The notes under the pieces are model-generated. The model did no database searches. It worked only from the letters and a program-made list of their open reading frames with translations, and was not told where the DNA came from. This document shows positions 37,897-54,905 of a DNA stretch of 64,000 nt, piece after piece; the stretch's first letter is position 1; each line of letters begins with the position of its first letter. The DNA comes from Glandiceps talaboti (taxonomy: Eukaryota; Hemichordata; Enteropneusta; Spengelidae). Where the stretch lies: contig NC_135551.1 of NCBI RefSeq assembly GCF_964340395.1, positions 23,185,503 through 23,249,502 on the forward strand, read 5' to 3'. The position numbers were made by a program, and so were the translations under genes.

Positions 37897-39078
37897 GTTA
37901 ACAGCCTCAAATTGTTGACTCTGCAAAGTAGGAAGAATAAAATGTTTGGAATGCATAGAAATAAGTGTCTATAGTCTGAAAGGTTCAGTTGTTGGTCCGC
38001 TTTAACCACTCGCTGCATTTGGATGGACACTTTCTTGCACCAAAATGTTGTCAGTTCAGTTGTGCTAAAAAAAAACCCACCCAAACTGTATAATGAGTGT
38101 TTGATCAAAATTTCCGGAAACCTCCCCCAGTTTTGTTTATAAACAACAAATACAAATTATGAAAACACTGCACACATCATGTGGATGCTTACATTTCACT
38201 TAATATTCCAGATACACTGCTTTGTGCAGATAAAATTACAATTTGCATGATGTGAGTGACGTCATTGTCAAGACAACAGAAGTTTTGTTTTTTTAAATAT
38301 GCATCATACCTACATCATGTATATAGATTAGACCACAAGCTGATTTACGTGTGTATTTGACATCACTGGCACATTTTTTTCCTTTGGTGTCTCCGCTAAT
38401 TATGACAGCAGTTGTCCATGCGTTGGCGGCCATTATACATTAAAGCGGGAAACAACGACCAGACTATTTGAAGTCTCGTTCTGCTGGTTTGATCTAAATT
38501 TGACATTATTGATCGATAAGAGTACCGCGTGAACTAGGCTATTCATCTCCAAAACATATTTGTCAATACCTGCAATGGTCGTAAGCATAAAATGTCCATA
38601 ACTGGACAACATAGGATAGTCGTATTCTCCACGAATACATCCATATGTCATCATATCCAGGGTATAAGTAAACACGAGTATTACTGAACTAAATGTAAAC
38701 AAACATATGTACGCCTGGCGTTGTGGTAAATGCTACACAATTCAAATTTGACAATTTTGTTTTCCAGCAATATACCTACCTCATAAACATAAATTAAAGT
38801 TACAGGTACGAACGTCACGTCGCTGCACAAGATACCAGGGTGGGTGTGACTGTTTGATCTAGGCGACAACTCAGACCACTAAATAGGCGACAATAACAAA
38901 CGTACGTATGTCATCAGACGGTCACGGGTCGTCTAGAAAGTACGCCGCATGCGTACTTACGTGTTCTACTTTATGGAATTTGAGGTCAAATGGGGCTGTG
39001 TGGGCCCGTGTGTGGGACAGTGCCACGATCGTTTGATTACCTGACACGATAACTGAGCGAATCGAAGTTCTAATAAAT
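37897..39078. repeat. 5' flank of SDR copy B, paralogous to the copy A 5' flank
   Basis: Colinear with 28269-29418 with small indels. It holds the presumed promoter of copy B. It runs directly into the next duplicated segment without the LINE, giving the empty site. No gene seen. Confidence 0.8.
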
Positions 39079-39384
39079 CACTTAATTACATTTGAAAAAA
39101 AAAAATTCTTTTAATAGTATGAAGTCAAATTTAGGAATCTGACAACTTTCAGCAAGTCAGTTTGGCCTATCACATAGATGCAATATATTCCCTATTAACC
39201 AACCTAACTCTAGTAGCCATAATCAGGTCATTATCAAGTTCGCGCCAATGTGTATAGAGTATAGTTACTAAGTAACTTTAAATAAGATGACGACTATGAA
39301 CACATAGTTACTGGGAGTTTGTTTACAAAAACCACCACCACCACCACCACCACCACCACAACCACCACCACCACCACCACCACC

Positions 39385-39421
<37 letters not shown>

Positions 39422-40216
39422 CCAGCAGCAAACACAACAAAAACAAAGCACGTGTTGCTTACTTACTCCATCGTCGTAAACTGCAGGCTCTTTTACGGCA
39501 CCGTCCAAGACTCATTTCGTTGCTTCAGCAGAAATAGAATGTATGTGCTCTGGCTTGCCAGAATGACTACTTGGTTGTACACCGGGGTTGTACAGTCCTC
39601 ACTCTTTCCAAAACTTCTCTTTCCAGAACCTCTTCTACAACTATTTCCCACATCTAGCATTTTATAACATAGTTATATACGCCATGCATGTTACACTGTT
39701 GCTATTGGACATCATCTGTCCATGGAAATTCATAGAAACATGAAAAAAAAAATGTATGTAAAAGTTTTAGCGAGGAATGGGAAAAGCATTCCCTTAAATA
39801 GTATCCGGTAGTACCTACTTGTTGATTTTTGAACAAGATGTCTGTATCCGTACTTCACTTGAAGATTCGTTACTATTTTTGTTTCAGTTATCGGATCTTT
39901 CTTCTTACGGTAGTCATTATCATCCTCGTAAACCTGGGCATATATTTACGGGTGCCAGTGGAGTTTGGGGTGAGGTAAACTCGTAATACATACTTGAACA
40001 AATACATGAAAAGCCTATAATGGTCACCGAGCTAGCTTGTCTTGTCGTAGGCCAAATGTCGTGCGCCCTCAACGTATGCCTTAGAACACGCCGTAGTAAC
40101 ATTGGGTGTAACACATCCATGGCATCACTTTATTGGACTGGGGACATTTTATTTCAACAAGGGTTTTTCATGGTATTAATATGTTTTATGCTTTACCTTA
40201 ATACGTAGGTAGTTCA
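39079..40216. repeat. Distal flank of the SDR duplication unit, copy 2
   Basis: Paralogous to 32241-33376, with (ACC)n(ACA)n at 39330-39421. The lack of the LINE at its left edge marks the empty insertion site. Confidence 0.78.
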
Positions 40217-40256
40217 CAGACTTGGCTTAGCTCCACACACACACTGCTCACACACT

Positions 40257-40257
40257 G

Positions 40258-40300
<43 letters not shown>
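40257..40300. repeat. (AC)n tract
   Basis: A pure dinucleotide run at the end of the copy-2 flank. Confidence 0.93.
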
Positions 40301-40301
<1 letters not shown>

Positions 40302-40409
40302 TAAATGAACTTTATTCCAGTCACAGCATGCAACAACTCATATATTTATGCATATTGTTGCAAATATGTATTGAAATCAAAGCACATCAACTTTGTTTTC
40401 ATTTGGCTG

Positions 40410-41335
40410 TCTGGCCAGTTCTGGTCACAACTAATCAAATATATTATGCCGAAAGAGGTGTTAAAATGACTGTGACCTTATATACTTTTTAGGTTAATTT
40501 ACGGTCACCTACCAAAGCTAATTAATGTTCCCGCCAAATACATATCAAGTAGTTCAACTAGAGCAAAACAGATGTTTGCATGTAAGGGTGGTACAATACG
40601 ACATATCTTACAGTCTAAATAGCACAATACTGACAAATAATGTAATCAGTATATAGACGGCAAAAAAACCCAAAAGAACTGTTTCTGGTCAGCCTGTGCA
40701 TCACTTAGATACCCTCGCGTCAGTCTTTTTTTTCTTGTTTGTCCAGCCCATGCAGTCTGCAGATCTGGGAGAGAAACACAAAAATAACCCTCCCTACGTA
40801 TACTTCAGAGAAGACAACTGCAGAGTCAATCATGAACAAGCAAATGAGAACTGCCCCACGTATGCACTTGCTCTAAAGTACTAAATAAAAAGAACAAGAA
40901 CTGCCACAAATGGTAGATTGAGTAACAGGTTTGTTGAGAATAAAAACAATCGCGTCGTCGCACCACTTTAGACAAACGGACCTGACCAGAAACAATTCTT
41001 CTTCTTTTTTGGCCTAAAATGTATACTTTTATTTCTACATTAAGAATTACATGTTCCAAGTCAATATCATGGTAACGTTCTTTTATTTATCTGCATCCAT
41101 CCATGCATCCTAGCATATCATAACAACATAGTGTATGATAAACCATAGCAGTCGTCCGATTCACATGTACCAAAGCGTGCCTAACGGGGTCTCATGCAAC
41201 AAAAAGGACGTCCAAACAAAATCAAAACTTTATTTGCATCCTAAAATATACATGATTACCCAAGACAGCCCCCCCCCCTCCACGCCCTCTCCCACAATCA
41301 CCACTAGTAGAAGTGAGCTTGGCGTCATGACGTAA
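40410..41335. repeat. 0.93-kb direct repeat, copy 1 (between SDR B and C)
   Basis: Matches 47306-48240 almost base for base, starting GGCTGTCTGGCCAGTTC and ending at AAGTGAGCTTG-CGTCATGA. Non-coding in both copies. It links the upstream side of copies B and C and shows that the duplicated block extends past the trinucleotide tract. Confidence 0.82.
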
Positions 41336-41632
41336 AGAAGCCAAATGCAACGAAGGGTATGGAACCTGGAACGAGTAAAACATAATGGCTTAAGGTCAAT
41401 AATTGTACGTTTTATTCTAAGTAAGGGGTATCAATGTTTGCTGTCAAGTAGATTACTGTGAGATTAGACTCCCCTTACAGTCCTCGGAGCTTCGCATCGC
41501 TACAATTTGGATTGTTTTGTATGTACTGATATCTACACTTTTGGGTATTATCATGTATGATCACCAACAGAATCACATGCACCATTTATTTATTTATTTT
41601 TAAATCTAAAACAAAACATTGATTCTAACATA
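41336..41632. other. 3' flank of SDR copy C
   Basis: The C/D duplication begins near 41556 (TCACCAACAGAATCACATGC is also at about 49687). Minus-strand AATAAA repeats at about 41585-41598, 35-50 bases past the stop, are candidate poly(A) signals; copy D has one at the same place. Confidence 0.55.
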
Positions 41633-45401
<3,769 letters not shown>

Positions 45402-45949
45402 TTCGATAACAAGTTGGGGAATCACGGACAGAAAAGCTCATGCAAAGTCCAAAATAAGGAAGAAGATTTTGTCACTAAACTTGTGACGAGGTAGGATAAT
45501 GATATGGTGCAGTCTGTGGTACTGTGGAATAATAAAAGTGTGTAATGTAAATATACATGCTACAATGAAGTTCACATGACCAGTGAGACACAACTGTGAT
45601 TTTCAAGATAAACTCAATTGATAAGACCCCAGTATATCACAGGGAGAAGCGAGCATGTTTTAAAACTATTTCTTTTTTCTTTCCCTGGTTACTTTGCTCT
45701 CAGCTATATCTCAGACCACTAAAAGTCTGAGGCTGTATGTAATTCTCTCTTTTCTTTATTGACTAAGTAAAGACACCTTGTCCATTATTGGCCTCTTATC
45801 TTAATTAAAACATCCCTTATCTTATAATTGGCGAGATATCACTTACATTAACAGTTTGCTTAATCTCTCATCTGCTGGGAGATTATCACACTGGACAAAC
45901 ATTCGATCATGCATATACTGGTAAGGAACAGGACCGCAGTATTTGTACT
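45402..45949. other. 5' flank of SDR copy C
   Basis: Shares AATAATAAAAGTGTGTAATG and following sequence with the 5' flank of copy D (about 53200-53310), then diverges. Presumed promoter of C; no motif can be named with confidence. Confidence 0.55.
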
Positions 45950-46590
45950 TTTATTAAAGCGGGAAACTTGACAACGACCGGACCTTTTGGGTCTCGTTCA
46001 GTGGATTGACCTAAATTTGACATTATTGATCGATAAGATCTAGTACCGCGTGAACTAGGCTATTCATCTCCAAAACAGATTTGACCTGCAATGGTCGTAA
46101 GCATAAAATGTCCATGACTGGACAACCTAGGATGGTGGTATTCTCCCCGAATACATCCATGTAATATCCAGGGTATAACTTAGTAACAACACGAGTATTA
46201 CTGAACTATATGTAAACAAACATAGGTACGCCTGGCGTTGTGGTAAATGCTATACAATTCTAATTTGACAATTTTGTTTTCTAGCAATATACCTACCCCA
46301 TAAACATAAATTATAGTTACTGATACGAACGTCACGTCGCTGCACAAGATACCAGGGTTGGTGTGACTGTTTGCTCCAGGCGACAACTCAGACCACTATA
46401 CTAAATGAATAGGCGACAATAACAAACGTACGTATGTCATCAGTCACGGGTCGTCTTGAAAATACGCATGCGCACTTACGTGTTGTACTTGACGGAATTT
46501 GAGGTCAAATGGGGCTCTGTGTGGGGCAGTGCCACGATCGTTTGATTACCTGACACGGTAACTGAGAGAATCGAAGTTCTAATAAATCAC
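45950..46590. repeat. Third copy of the SDR 5'-flank repeat
   Basis: Matches 28780-29418 and 38445-39078 (GATCGATAAG, TACGCCTGGCGTTGTGG, TTTGATTACCTGACAC). Here it lies 0.55 kb upstream of copy C and not next to its start codon. Confidence 0.78.
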
Positions 46591-47292
46591 TTAATTACAT
46601 TTAAAAAAAATAATTCTTTTAGGAATCTTTCAACTTTCAGTAAGTCAGTCAATTTGACCTATCACATAGATGCAATATATTCCCTATTGACCAACCTAAC
46701 TCTATAGTAGCCATATTCAGGTCATTATCAAGTTCGCCAATGTGTATAGAGTACAGTTAACTTTAGATAAGATGACGACTAGGAACACATAATTCGTAGG
46801 AGTTTGTTTACAAAAACCACCACCACCACCACCACCACCACCACCACCACCACCATCACCACCACCACCACAACAACAACAACAACAACAACAACAACCA
46901 GCAAACACAACAAAAACAAAGTACGTGTTGCTTACTTACTCCATCGTCGTAAACTGTAGGCTCTTTTACGGCAACGTCCAAGACTCATTTCGTTGCTTCA
47001 GCAGAAATAGAATGTATGTGCTCTGACTTGCGAGGTTGACTAGTTGGTTGTACACCGGGGTTGTACAGTCCTTACTCTTTCCAAAACCTCTCTTTCCAGA
47101 ACCTCTTCTACAACAACTTCCCACATGTAGCATTTTATAACATAGTTATATACGCCATGCATGTTACACTGTTGCTATCGGACATCATCATGGCATCACT
47201 TTATTGGACTTGGGACATTTTATTTCAACAAGGTTCTTTTCATGGTATTACTATGTTTTATGCTTTACCTTAATACGTAGTCGTAGGTAGTT
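46591..47292. repeat. Third copy of the (ACC)n(ACA)n distal flank, shortened
   Basis: Paralogous to 32241-33376 and 39079-40216. It has lost about 0.4 kb between the ATGTTACACTGTTGCTAT region and CATGGCATCACTTTATTGGA. Trinucleotide tract at 46815-46900. Confidence 0.77.
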
Positions 47293-47305
47293 CACGTACT
47301 TGGCT

Positions 47306-48240
47306 GTCTGGCCAGTTCAGGTCAGAACTAATAATCAAATATATTATGTCGAAAGAGGTGTTAAAATGACTGTGGCCTTATATCCTTTTTAGGTTAATTT
47401 ACGGTCACCTATCAAAGCTAACTAATGTTCCCGCCAAATACATATCAAGTAGTTCAACTGGAGCAAAACCGATCTTTGCATGTAAGGGTGGTACAATACG
47501 ACATATCTTACAGTCTAAATAGCACAATACTGACAAATAATGTAATCAGTATATATAAGGTAAAAAAAAAATCTTTTTTTTTGGTCAGCCCGCGCATCAC
47601 TTAAATACCCTCGCGTCGGTCTTTGTTTTCTTGTTTGTCCAGCCCATGCATGCAGTCTGCAGATCTGGGAGAGAAACACAAAAATAACCCTCCCTACGTA
47701 TACTTCAGAGACGACAACTGCAGAGTCAATCATGAACAAGCAAATGAGAACTGCCCCACGTATGCACTTGCTCTAAAGTACTAAATAAAAAGAACAAGAA
47801 CTGCCATAAATGGTAGATTGAGTAACAGGTTTGTTGAGAATAAAAACAATCGCGTCGTCGCACCACGTTAGACAAACGGACCTGACCAGAAACAATTCTT
47901 CTTCTTTTTTGGGCCTAACATGTGTAATTTTATGTCTACATTAAGTATTACATGTTCCAAGTCAATATCATGGTAACGTTCTTTTATTTATCTACATCCA
48001 TACATGCATCCATGCATATCATAACAACATAGTATATGATAAACCACAGCAGTCGTCCGATTCACATGTACCAAAGCGTGCCTAACGGGGTCTCATGCAA
48101 CAAAAACCTGGCCAGTAACTAAGGACGTCCAAACAAAATCAAAACTTTATTTGCATCCTAAAATATACATGATTACCCAAGAGAGACCCCCCCCCTCCAC
48201 GCCCTCTCCCACAATCCCCACTAGTGGAAGTGAGCTTGAC
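47306..48240. repeat. 0.93-kb direct repeat, copy 2 (between SDR C and D)
   Basis: Paralogous to 40410-41335. It carries a small extra segment, CTGGCCAGTAACTAAGGACG, near 48107, absent from or shorter in copy 1. Non-coding. Confidence 0.82.
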
Positions 48241-49759
48241 GTCATGAGGGAAAATGACTACTGGTCATAAGGACCGACATGTAGCAAATACTGCTGGTCC
48301 TTAAGGAATACTGCTGGTCCATATTCAATGCATTTCTCATTCACGACCTGTATCTACACCCCCAATTACAGATTAAAGGATTTTGAACTTTAATATGATA
48401 CAACATATCTTTAGATATACTAAAGTAAAAGAGAGTGCAACAAATTGTTTACTACCCACTATTATTTCATCAATCTGTTCTTACAATTGAAAATTTCCAC
48501 TCACAGAGTCAAAAAATACAACTTGGAAGTAAACTTGGCAGTAAATTTTGGATTCGCAACCAAGTAATTTTTGACACTGTGAGGAGAGATTTTCATTTGT
48601 AACTATGAACCCAGAGACTTTGAATATTCATTCCCGATTAATCTGTTCCTATAGACTATAGTGGTTGACACTGAATGTATTCATTCCATCATAGAAATAC
48701 AGATCCATAGATTGTAGATAATATGGATGAATGAATGAATCAATAAATCTACATTATCTGCAATCTCTAAGAGCTCACTGTCCTCTCCTTATTCTCTGTA
48801 CGATTCACTAAATTCTGAATCACATAATCACATAATCCATGTTTGGCATGATGCATTTCTAAGTTTATACGTTGATTACAACATAACAGGACATACATTA
48901 TCCTATGCATCAAATTGAAAGCAATCAGACTACGCATTTCTTTTACTGTTTTTACAAAAAAAACCTATCGTACTGGAGATATCTTACGAAGTGTACCTGC
49001 CTTACGCCATTTTCAGAGTAGTTTATATGTTTTCTGTCAGTTTGTTTTGGTCATGGCCACACACATGGGGAACTCTGGTAAATTGATCGGGAAACCCGCT
49101 AACATTTACCAGCTTTAATACCAGCCTTTAAAAACATTGTCTGTTTCGTCTTCTTCTTCGGAAGCTCATTGTTGCCTTCTAAATATCGCCACATACTTTA
49201 GAAATACAACGCGGAACTGTCTCAAACACGTTAAAAGTTTCATACACTTTGTAAAATAGACGCATGCGCTGAATGCGTAAAATGTGTCTGAATGTCTAAG
49301 ACGTTCTGATTAGTCAAGACACAAATAATTCGAGAAATTCAGCCAATAATGTGTTTGCTACCATAATTTCATAAAGTAAATGCTGTATGCTACGTCATTT
49401 GTAGACATGATACATGTATCAACATTGACAACAACACATGGCAAGCTAGCTCTGTGTTGCTTGAACGAGATGTCGAGAGTAAAATAGGTAACACAAGATC
49501 AGATTCATCTAGGTGAAATTGGATATATCTTTGAATAAATGTTTTTATTTACTCCAAATTTCAACTGGTCATAGGGACCGATATGTTGTTGTAATTCTGA
49601 AAAACTGTCGGTCCGAACGAAAATCTGTTGGTCTCGGGCCGAAGGACCGGCGTTAATTTCGTACGCTGGATGATTATCATGTATCATCACCAACAGAATC
49701 ACATGCACTTTTTATTTTTATTTTTTTTAAATCTAAAACAAAACACTGATTCTAACATA
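48241..49759. other. Spacer between the duplicated flank and SDR copy D
   Basis: Unique sequence of about 1.4 kb with no recognisable gene. It has similar direct repeats near its ends (48261-48282 and 49565-49586), a small inverted repeat at 48483-48610 and a second at about 48708-48772. The C/D duplication resumes at about 49675. An AATAAA on the minus strand near 49713 may be the poly(A) signal of copy D. Confidence 0.5.
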
Positions 49760-50623
49760 TCAGACACAATCTATAGCCACTCCAACCCTATCGAATTGTG
49801 CCGTCGATAATACAGATAACATGAATTTTGCAACGTCTTCCCGTGACATCCTTTTCCGTCCTCCCTCTGTGAACTGTCGTTGAACTTCATTAATGATTTC
49901 TTGACCTGGAATATTGAATTATTGATAAATGTTAGTTCAAAAGAAGAACCGTGGTCTGTGTGTGTTTCTGTGTTACTCGTTTAGTTTAATTATTTTCTGT
50001 ATGTAATATATAAATATACATATCTAAGCGTATGTATGTATGTATGTATGTATGTATGTATGTATGTATGTATGTATGTATGCATGCATGTATGTATGTA
50101 TGTATGTATGTATGTATGTATGTATGTATGTATGTATGTATGTACGTATGTATGTATGTATGTATGTATGTATGTATGGAGTCAAGATTTGTGAATGGGT
50201 AGAGTGGCCGGCTTGGAATCTGCAGGTTGTTCGAGCCCTGTCGCTGCCGTTTGTTTCTGAATGGCTAAAGTCCTTGATTTGAAGCACGATTGTACCACAG
50301 TCCAACCAGCCGTAGAATTGGGACCTGGTAGGATAGAGGTTGCAATGTGAATGCATTAATCATATATGCTTATAGAGGCAGGGATTTCAAGAAGTATAGC
50401 TGTTGTGCCGCTACAGATCCGTGCCAGGGGTAATAATTGTAATCTTGTGCTTTGAGCGGGAAAGCGCTATACAAAAACCAACATTATTCGATCAATGTAT
50501 GTATGTATGTATGTACTTACGCACGTACATGAGCGCGTGTGCGCGTGCTTTCGAGCGAGCGCGCGTGCGTGCGTGCGTACATACATGTGGGTGTGCGAGT
50601 ATATATGTGTCTGATTGTTTGCC

Positions 50624-50662
<39 letters not shown>

Positions 50663-53070
50663 GGCAAATGATGTGACCCGCAGTTTGAATGTTTTTGTTG
50701 TTACCCGTGTGCAACTTAACATATCATAGCATTCATGCTACCTACCTGTGGAAGACGTGTCAGTAAGTCCAGGTGGTCTAACGATGGTGTAGTTGATATC
50801 ATTACACTGTTCACTCATCAAAAATGTCTCCATTATTTCCATGTTAGCAAGGACATTACGGAGCACAAGAGGTTTTAAGATCCACTCAGTAAACCAAGGA
50901 CCTGGATCTTCCTTATTGTCTGTAGCGAAATATGGCCATGGTTTTATTTTGTATTATTTTAAAACAGTTCTCTAAACACCATTTTCATTTGAACAATTTC
51001 TCATCTACACACTCTAAGTAATATCCCCACCATATACCAAATCAATCGGCACTTTACCCGGAACTTTACCATGACTAGATCTATTCGACTACATGTCACA
51101 TGCACAGTGATAAGAAACTAGGTTATTATGTGCCATGTTATCAGTTGGATAACTTTACATAAAAGTTTGACATACATTTGTTTGCTATCATGGACCATAT
51201 CTATTTTAAGAGTTGGCAGGTATTAGTAATCACTAATCTGTACATTGACCCCTTTGTGAACAAATGATTTCAACTGTTCATATTTGCTTTTTCTTATGTC
51301 AGGTTAAAATTAGAACCTAATCAGAGTCAAAACAACTCATTGTCATCTAGTTAGAAGTAGGTTTAAATATTGACAAAATTTGGCAAGAAATTGCGATCTT
51401 TAAGTGTAGAATGTGCGGATTCTTCATGATTTTCTAACTGGTTGCACAAAGTGGGGGGGGGGGGGAAGCATACTCCCATAGAATGTAAATGGGAAGTAAC
51501 GCCTGCGTCGCTTTTTGATGGAATCCCTAGACATGGATCGATTTTTCGTCTTAAAATTCCCAAATTATGGGGTTGATAATATGGAAAACGTCTTCATGCT
51601 TTAGAAGAGACATAGTAGTACCTTAATAGCATCAGAACAAAGTAATTGACTGGGTAATTTTACCCGAAAATTCCCAATAATGGGTCTGTTTTGAAGAAGA
51701 TTTGGGTAAATACCACCATTTCTCACACTATCAATCACTCATGGGCTGTATAGATAATGATGAATATAATATTAATTGTTGGTGTGAAGTCGGGGCTGGG
51801 AATTCACAAATATGCATGATACTGTATATATCTTTCATCGCCTTAGCCGTATACTATAATACTTCGATTGAAACTTAATACTCACACGTTGTACACCATG
51901 ATGTGATACATACAAGACGTTTTATATTGGCTTTTCTCATTGCTGACACGATGGCTTTCATAGAGTCCGAATACAGACTGGTTTTCCCTAAAGTATTGCC
52001 TCCGAGACATGACATCACTGCATCCGAAGCAACGATGTGTGGAAGTAACGACTCATCGGAGAATATGTCTGCTTCGGCAACCTTAGTAAAACACAAATTC
52101 ATGTGAAATATTCGTCATTTTATATCTTATTGAATGACAATGCAGTATCTAAAATGCAATTGATATGGCATGACCGTAGAGATATAGAGGAAACTAGAAA
52201 AAAAAAACCACCATGGGATGATAATGATGTGACGGTGACTTTCAATGAAAATGTATAGCAATCAGACATGAAACCAAACCAACGATACACTTTACCCCTA
52301 ACTACATTTTTCAGCAAAGTCTCACACCACAGTGAATTCAACTTAACAAACAAACAAACAAACAAACAATTAATTTATTCAAATTTATAGTCTAAATAAA
52401 TTGATGTTTACTGCTTCTCTAGACAATTGGCACAACAAAACAAGCATTGACATGAAAACACTATGGAATCATGGAGAGGAAAGCGGCAGGTGCAAGACTC
52501 AAACCCACCTCCCCCGAATTCGTTCATAAACATGAGTATATATATATATACATATATTGCATACTCACACACACACACATATATATATATCTCTGTTTGC
52601 GTGTGCGTGCCTGCCTGCGTGCGTGTGTACGTATGTGTATGCGTGTACGTACGTACGTACGCCAGTACGTACGTACGTGTGTGCATGTGTGTGTATGTGT
52701 ATGTGTATGTGTGTGTGTGGTGTATAAAAAGGTATATATGTTATATACCTGCTCATGTTTTTAACGTATTATTGTTGATTGTGTCTGATATGAATTGTAT
52801 GTGAATATATGTTCAACTATGATACTGTGCGAATATCAGATCGAAGAGAATGACTGTTTGCATCTAGGTTTAGTGTTAAAGAAGTACTTGGATGAATAAG
52901 TATGCCAAAATGCTTAGATAATTATAGACCCCCACCTGAAGATTGTCGTGTTGAGTTGTCATCTTTGACTTGTTCCTGGTGATTGCAACAACTTGGTGTC
53001 CAGCATTGAGTAGTTGCTTAACTAGTGGCTGACCAGTCCTTCCAGTGGCACCAAACACAGCTATCTTCAT
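49760..53070 (-). CDS. Atypical SDR / NmrA-like NAD(P)-binding reductase, copy D
   Basis: Exons in transcript order: 52936-53070, 51886-52081, 50746-50919, 49760-49905. All have GT-AG borders with the same phases, giving 216 residues. Nearly identical to copy C; visible changes include HIVASDAV for HIVGSDAV, WFTEWILK for WFLEWILK and STAQFD for STAKFD. The Rossmann loop GATGRTG is intact. Role as for copy C: a probable cytosolic NAD(P)H-dependent reductase with unknown substrate. Introns are shorter than in C because the microsatellite blocks are smaller. Confidence 0.88.
50035..50177. repeat. (GTAT)n tract in intron 3 of copy D
   Basis: About 35 GTAT units with one GCAT block. It directly precedes the SINE head. 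Confidence 0.94.
50178..50490 (+). mobile_element. tRNA-like SINE in SDR copy D
   Basis: The head GTGAATGGGTAGAGTGGCCG resembles a tRNA-like A box, and GGTTGTTCGAGCCCTG a B box about 30 bases later. A conserved body follows, then the tail TTTGAGCGGGAAAGCGCTAT-CAAAAACCAACATTAT. This is the fullest copy in the window. It is bracketed by GTAT tracts, which obscure any target duplication. Family name not assigned. Confidence 0.72.
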
Positions 53071-54082
53071 TTCGATAACAAGTTGGAGAATTACGGAACA
53101 GAAAATGTCATGCAAAGTCCAAAATAGGGAAGAAGATTTTGTCACAAAACTTGTGACGAGGTAGGATAATGATATAGTGCAGTCTGTGGTACTGTGGAAT
53201 AATAAAAGTGTGTAATGTAAATATACATGCTACAATGAAGTTCACATGACCAGTGAGGTGAGATACAACGTAACTGTGATTTTCAAGATAAACTCAATTG
53301 ATAAGACCCAATATACACTTTGGAAAGTTCAATTCAAGCAAACAATCAACGCCAACTGTGGTATCTGATAACAGGAGGCCGTACAATACAACATGCCAAT
53401 ATCTAGACTGACTGTTACTAAGCACACAATTTTATAGAAAAGGTACACACTACAATGAACATAAGACATATATCTAAGTAATAGAAATACATATGCTGTG
53501 TAACACAACCTTTCTGACATTCAATGATTCTATACCACCATATGGTTTGGTGCTCGTATTCCAAGCGTCGCCATATGCGCTAGTTTCCTCGGATTTCGAT
53601 AGTAAGGTTATTGGCTACTATACCGGATCGAGAAAGTGAAAGTTAGGCCTACCTACCTTCCAGTAAAGGTGACCAAGTTACTAAAATCCAGTATATTTGT
53701 GAAGGTCACTGAGACTGCGCAAGGACATGACCGCAGTATTTGTACTTTTAATTTATTATAAACCTCACATGCGTGTCAGGTTGAACAATCCAACATTACG
53801 TAATCTTACCTTTCAAAATAGAATACTTTGATAAGAGCGTTAAGGGGCCGATCAGTTTCATCGGGGGGATGGTGAGAGGTGTCCGTGGGGTGTCCATGGA
53901 TTAGTCGAGGTCACTGAAATATGTAAAGTACTGAACTGTGATCATATTGTCCTTAATTCTGGCACATTAAAATGTAGTATAATGTAGAACTACTCAATTT
54001 ATAACCAACCCTTGCTATCGAAACTGACATCCAGGCATAATATATGCAATATTCAATGACGTAATGTAGTATACGTAACGTA

Positions 54083-54203
54083 AAATGTCCGCAAACCATA
54101 GCTGTTATTTCTTCTGCGACATGTGACATGGCGAAATAACAACCACGGCCTCTTGACGATGCGTCTTGGACGGTGCCGTAAAAGAGGGTGTGATTTACGA
54201 CGA
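54083..54203 (-). repeat. Dispersed repeat, inverted copy
   Basis: On the minus strand it reads ATCGTCGTAAA, CTCTTTTACGGCACCGTCCA and AGCTATGGTTTGCGGACAT. It matches sequence in all three SDR distal flanks and at 58531-58650. Confidence 0.65.
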
Positions 54204-54730
54204 TGTAACAATGTTGGTGTATGTTCATGAACCCAGACATATGCATGTATTAGCTGCCTACATGTGCACGAAAGTTTGTATGTAAATACATATATACTGA
54301 GACTGGCCGGTGTTATTGCCCATCAGATGAACTGACCATTTTCTGTAAAACTATCTATAATTTTTAAAAATTATAACCCTATGTTGTGTATACGGTACAG
54401 ATAATAAATATATTATGGTGATGTCTTTGTAGTTTTGTTTTTATTATCGGAGTGAAAAAGTACAGATGGGGAGTGGTTAACAATAACATTTTTTTGTTTC
54501 GGCAACATTTCGAAGCACAGTCCGAGGGCTTGCTGCAAGATAAGACAACTGCAGTAACTGTAGTGGACGGTTTCGCTTCGTCACTCTGGGTCCTCCGCTC
54601 TCCTTTGCAAATCCCGTAAGAAAATAAAAAGTAAAACGAAAAATATCGAGTCACACAAAATAAAATATAAAAAAAGAATAAAAAAGTATTGCAAATAAAA
54701 ACAAAGCTACACTTATTGCAGCTAGATAAG

Positions 54731-54905
54731 ACTATGGTATGCACATTTAATTTAGACTATGGTATGCAAATTTGATTTAGACTATGGTATGCACATTTCA
54801 TTTAGACTATGGTATGCACATTTAATTTAGACTATGGTATGCACATTTAATTTAGACTATGGTATGCAAATTTAATTTAGACTATGGTATGCAAATTTGA
54901 TTTCA
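54731..54905. repeat. 25-bp minisatellite, seven units
   Basis: Seven contiguous units of ACTATGGTATGCACATTTAA plus TTTAG, starting every 25 bases from 54731. Variants alternate ATGCACATTTAA and ATGCAAATTTGA. Confidence 0.95.

Noticed and set aside
54731-54905. CRISPR-like regular repeat
   Set aside because: The 25-base units are contiguous with no unique spacers, and the DNA is animal nuclear. It is a minisatellite.
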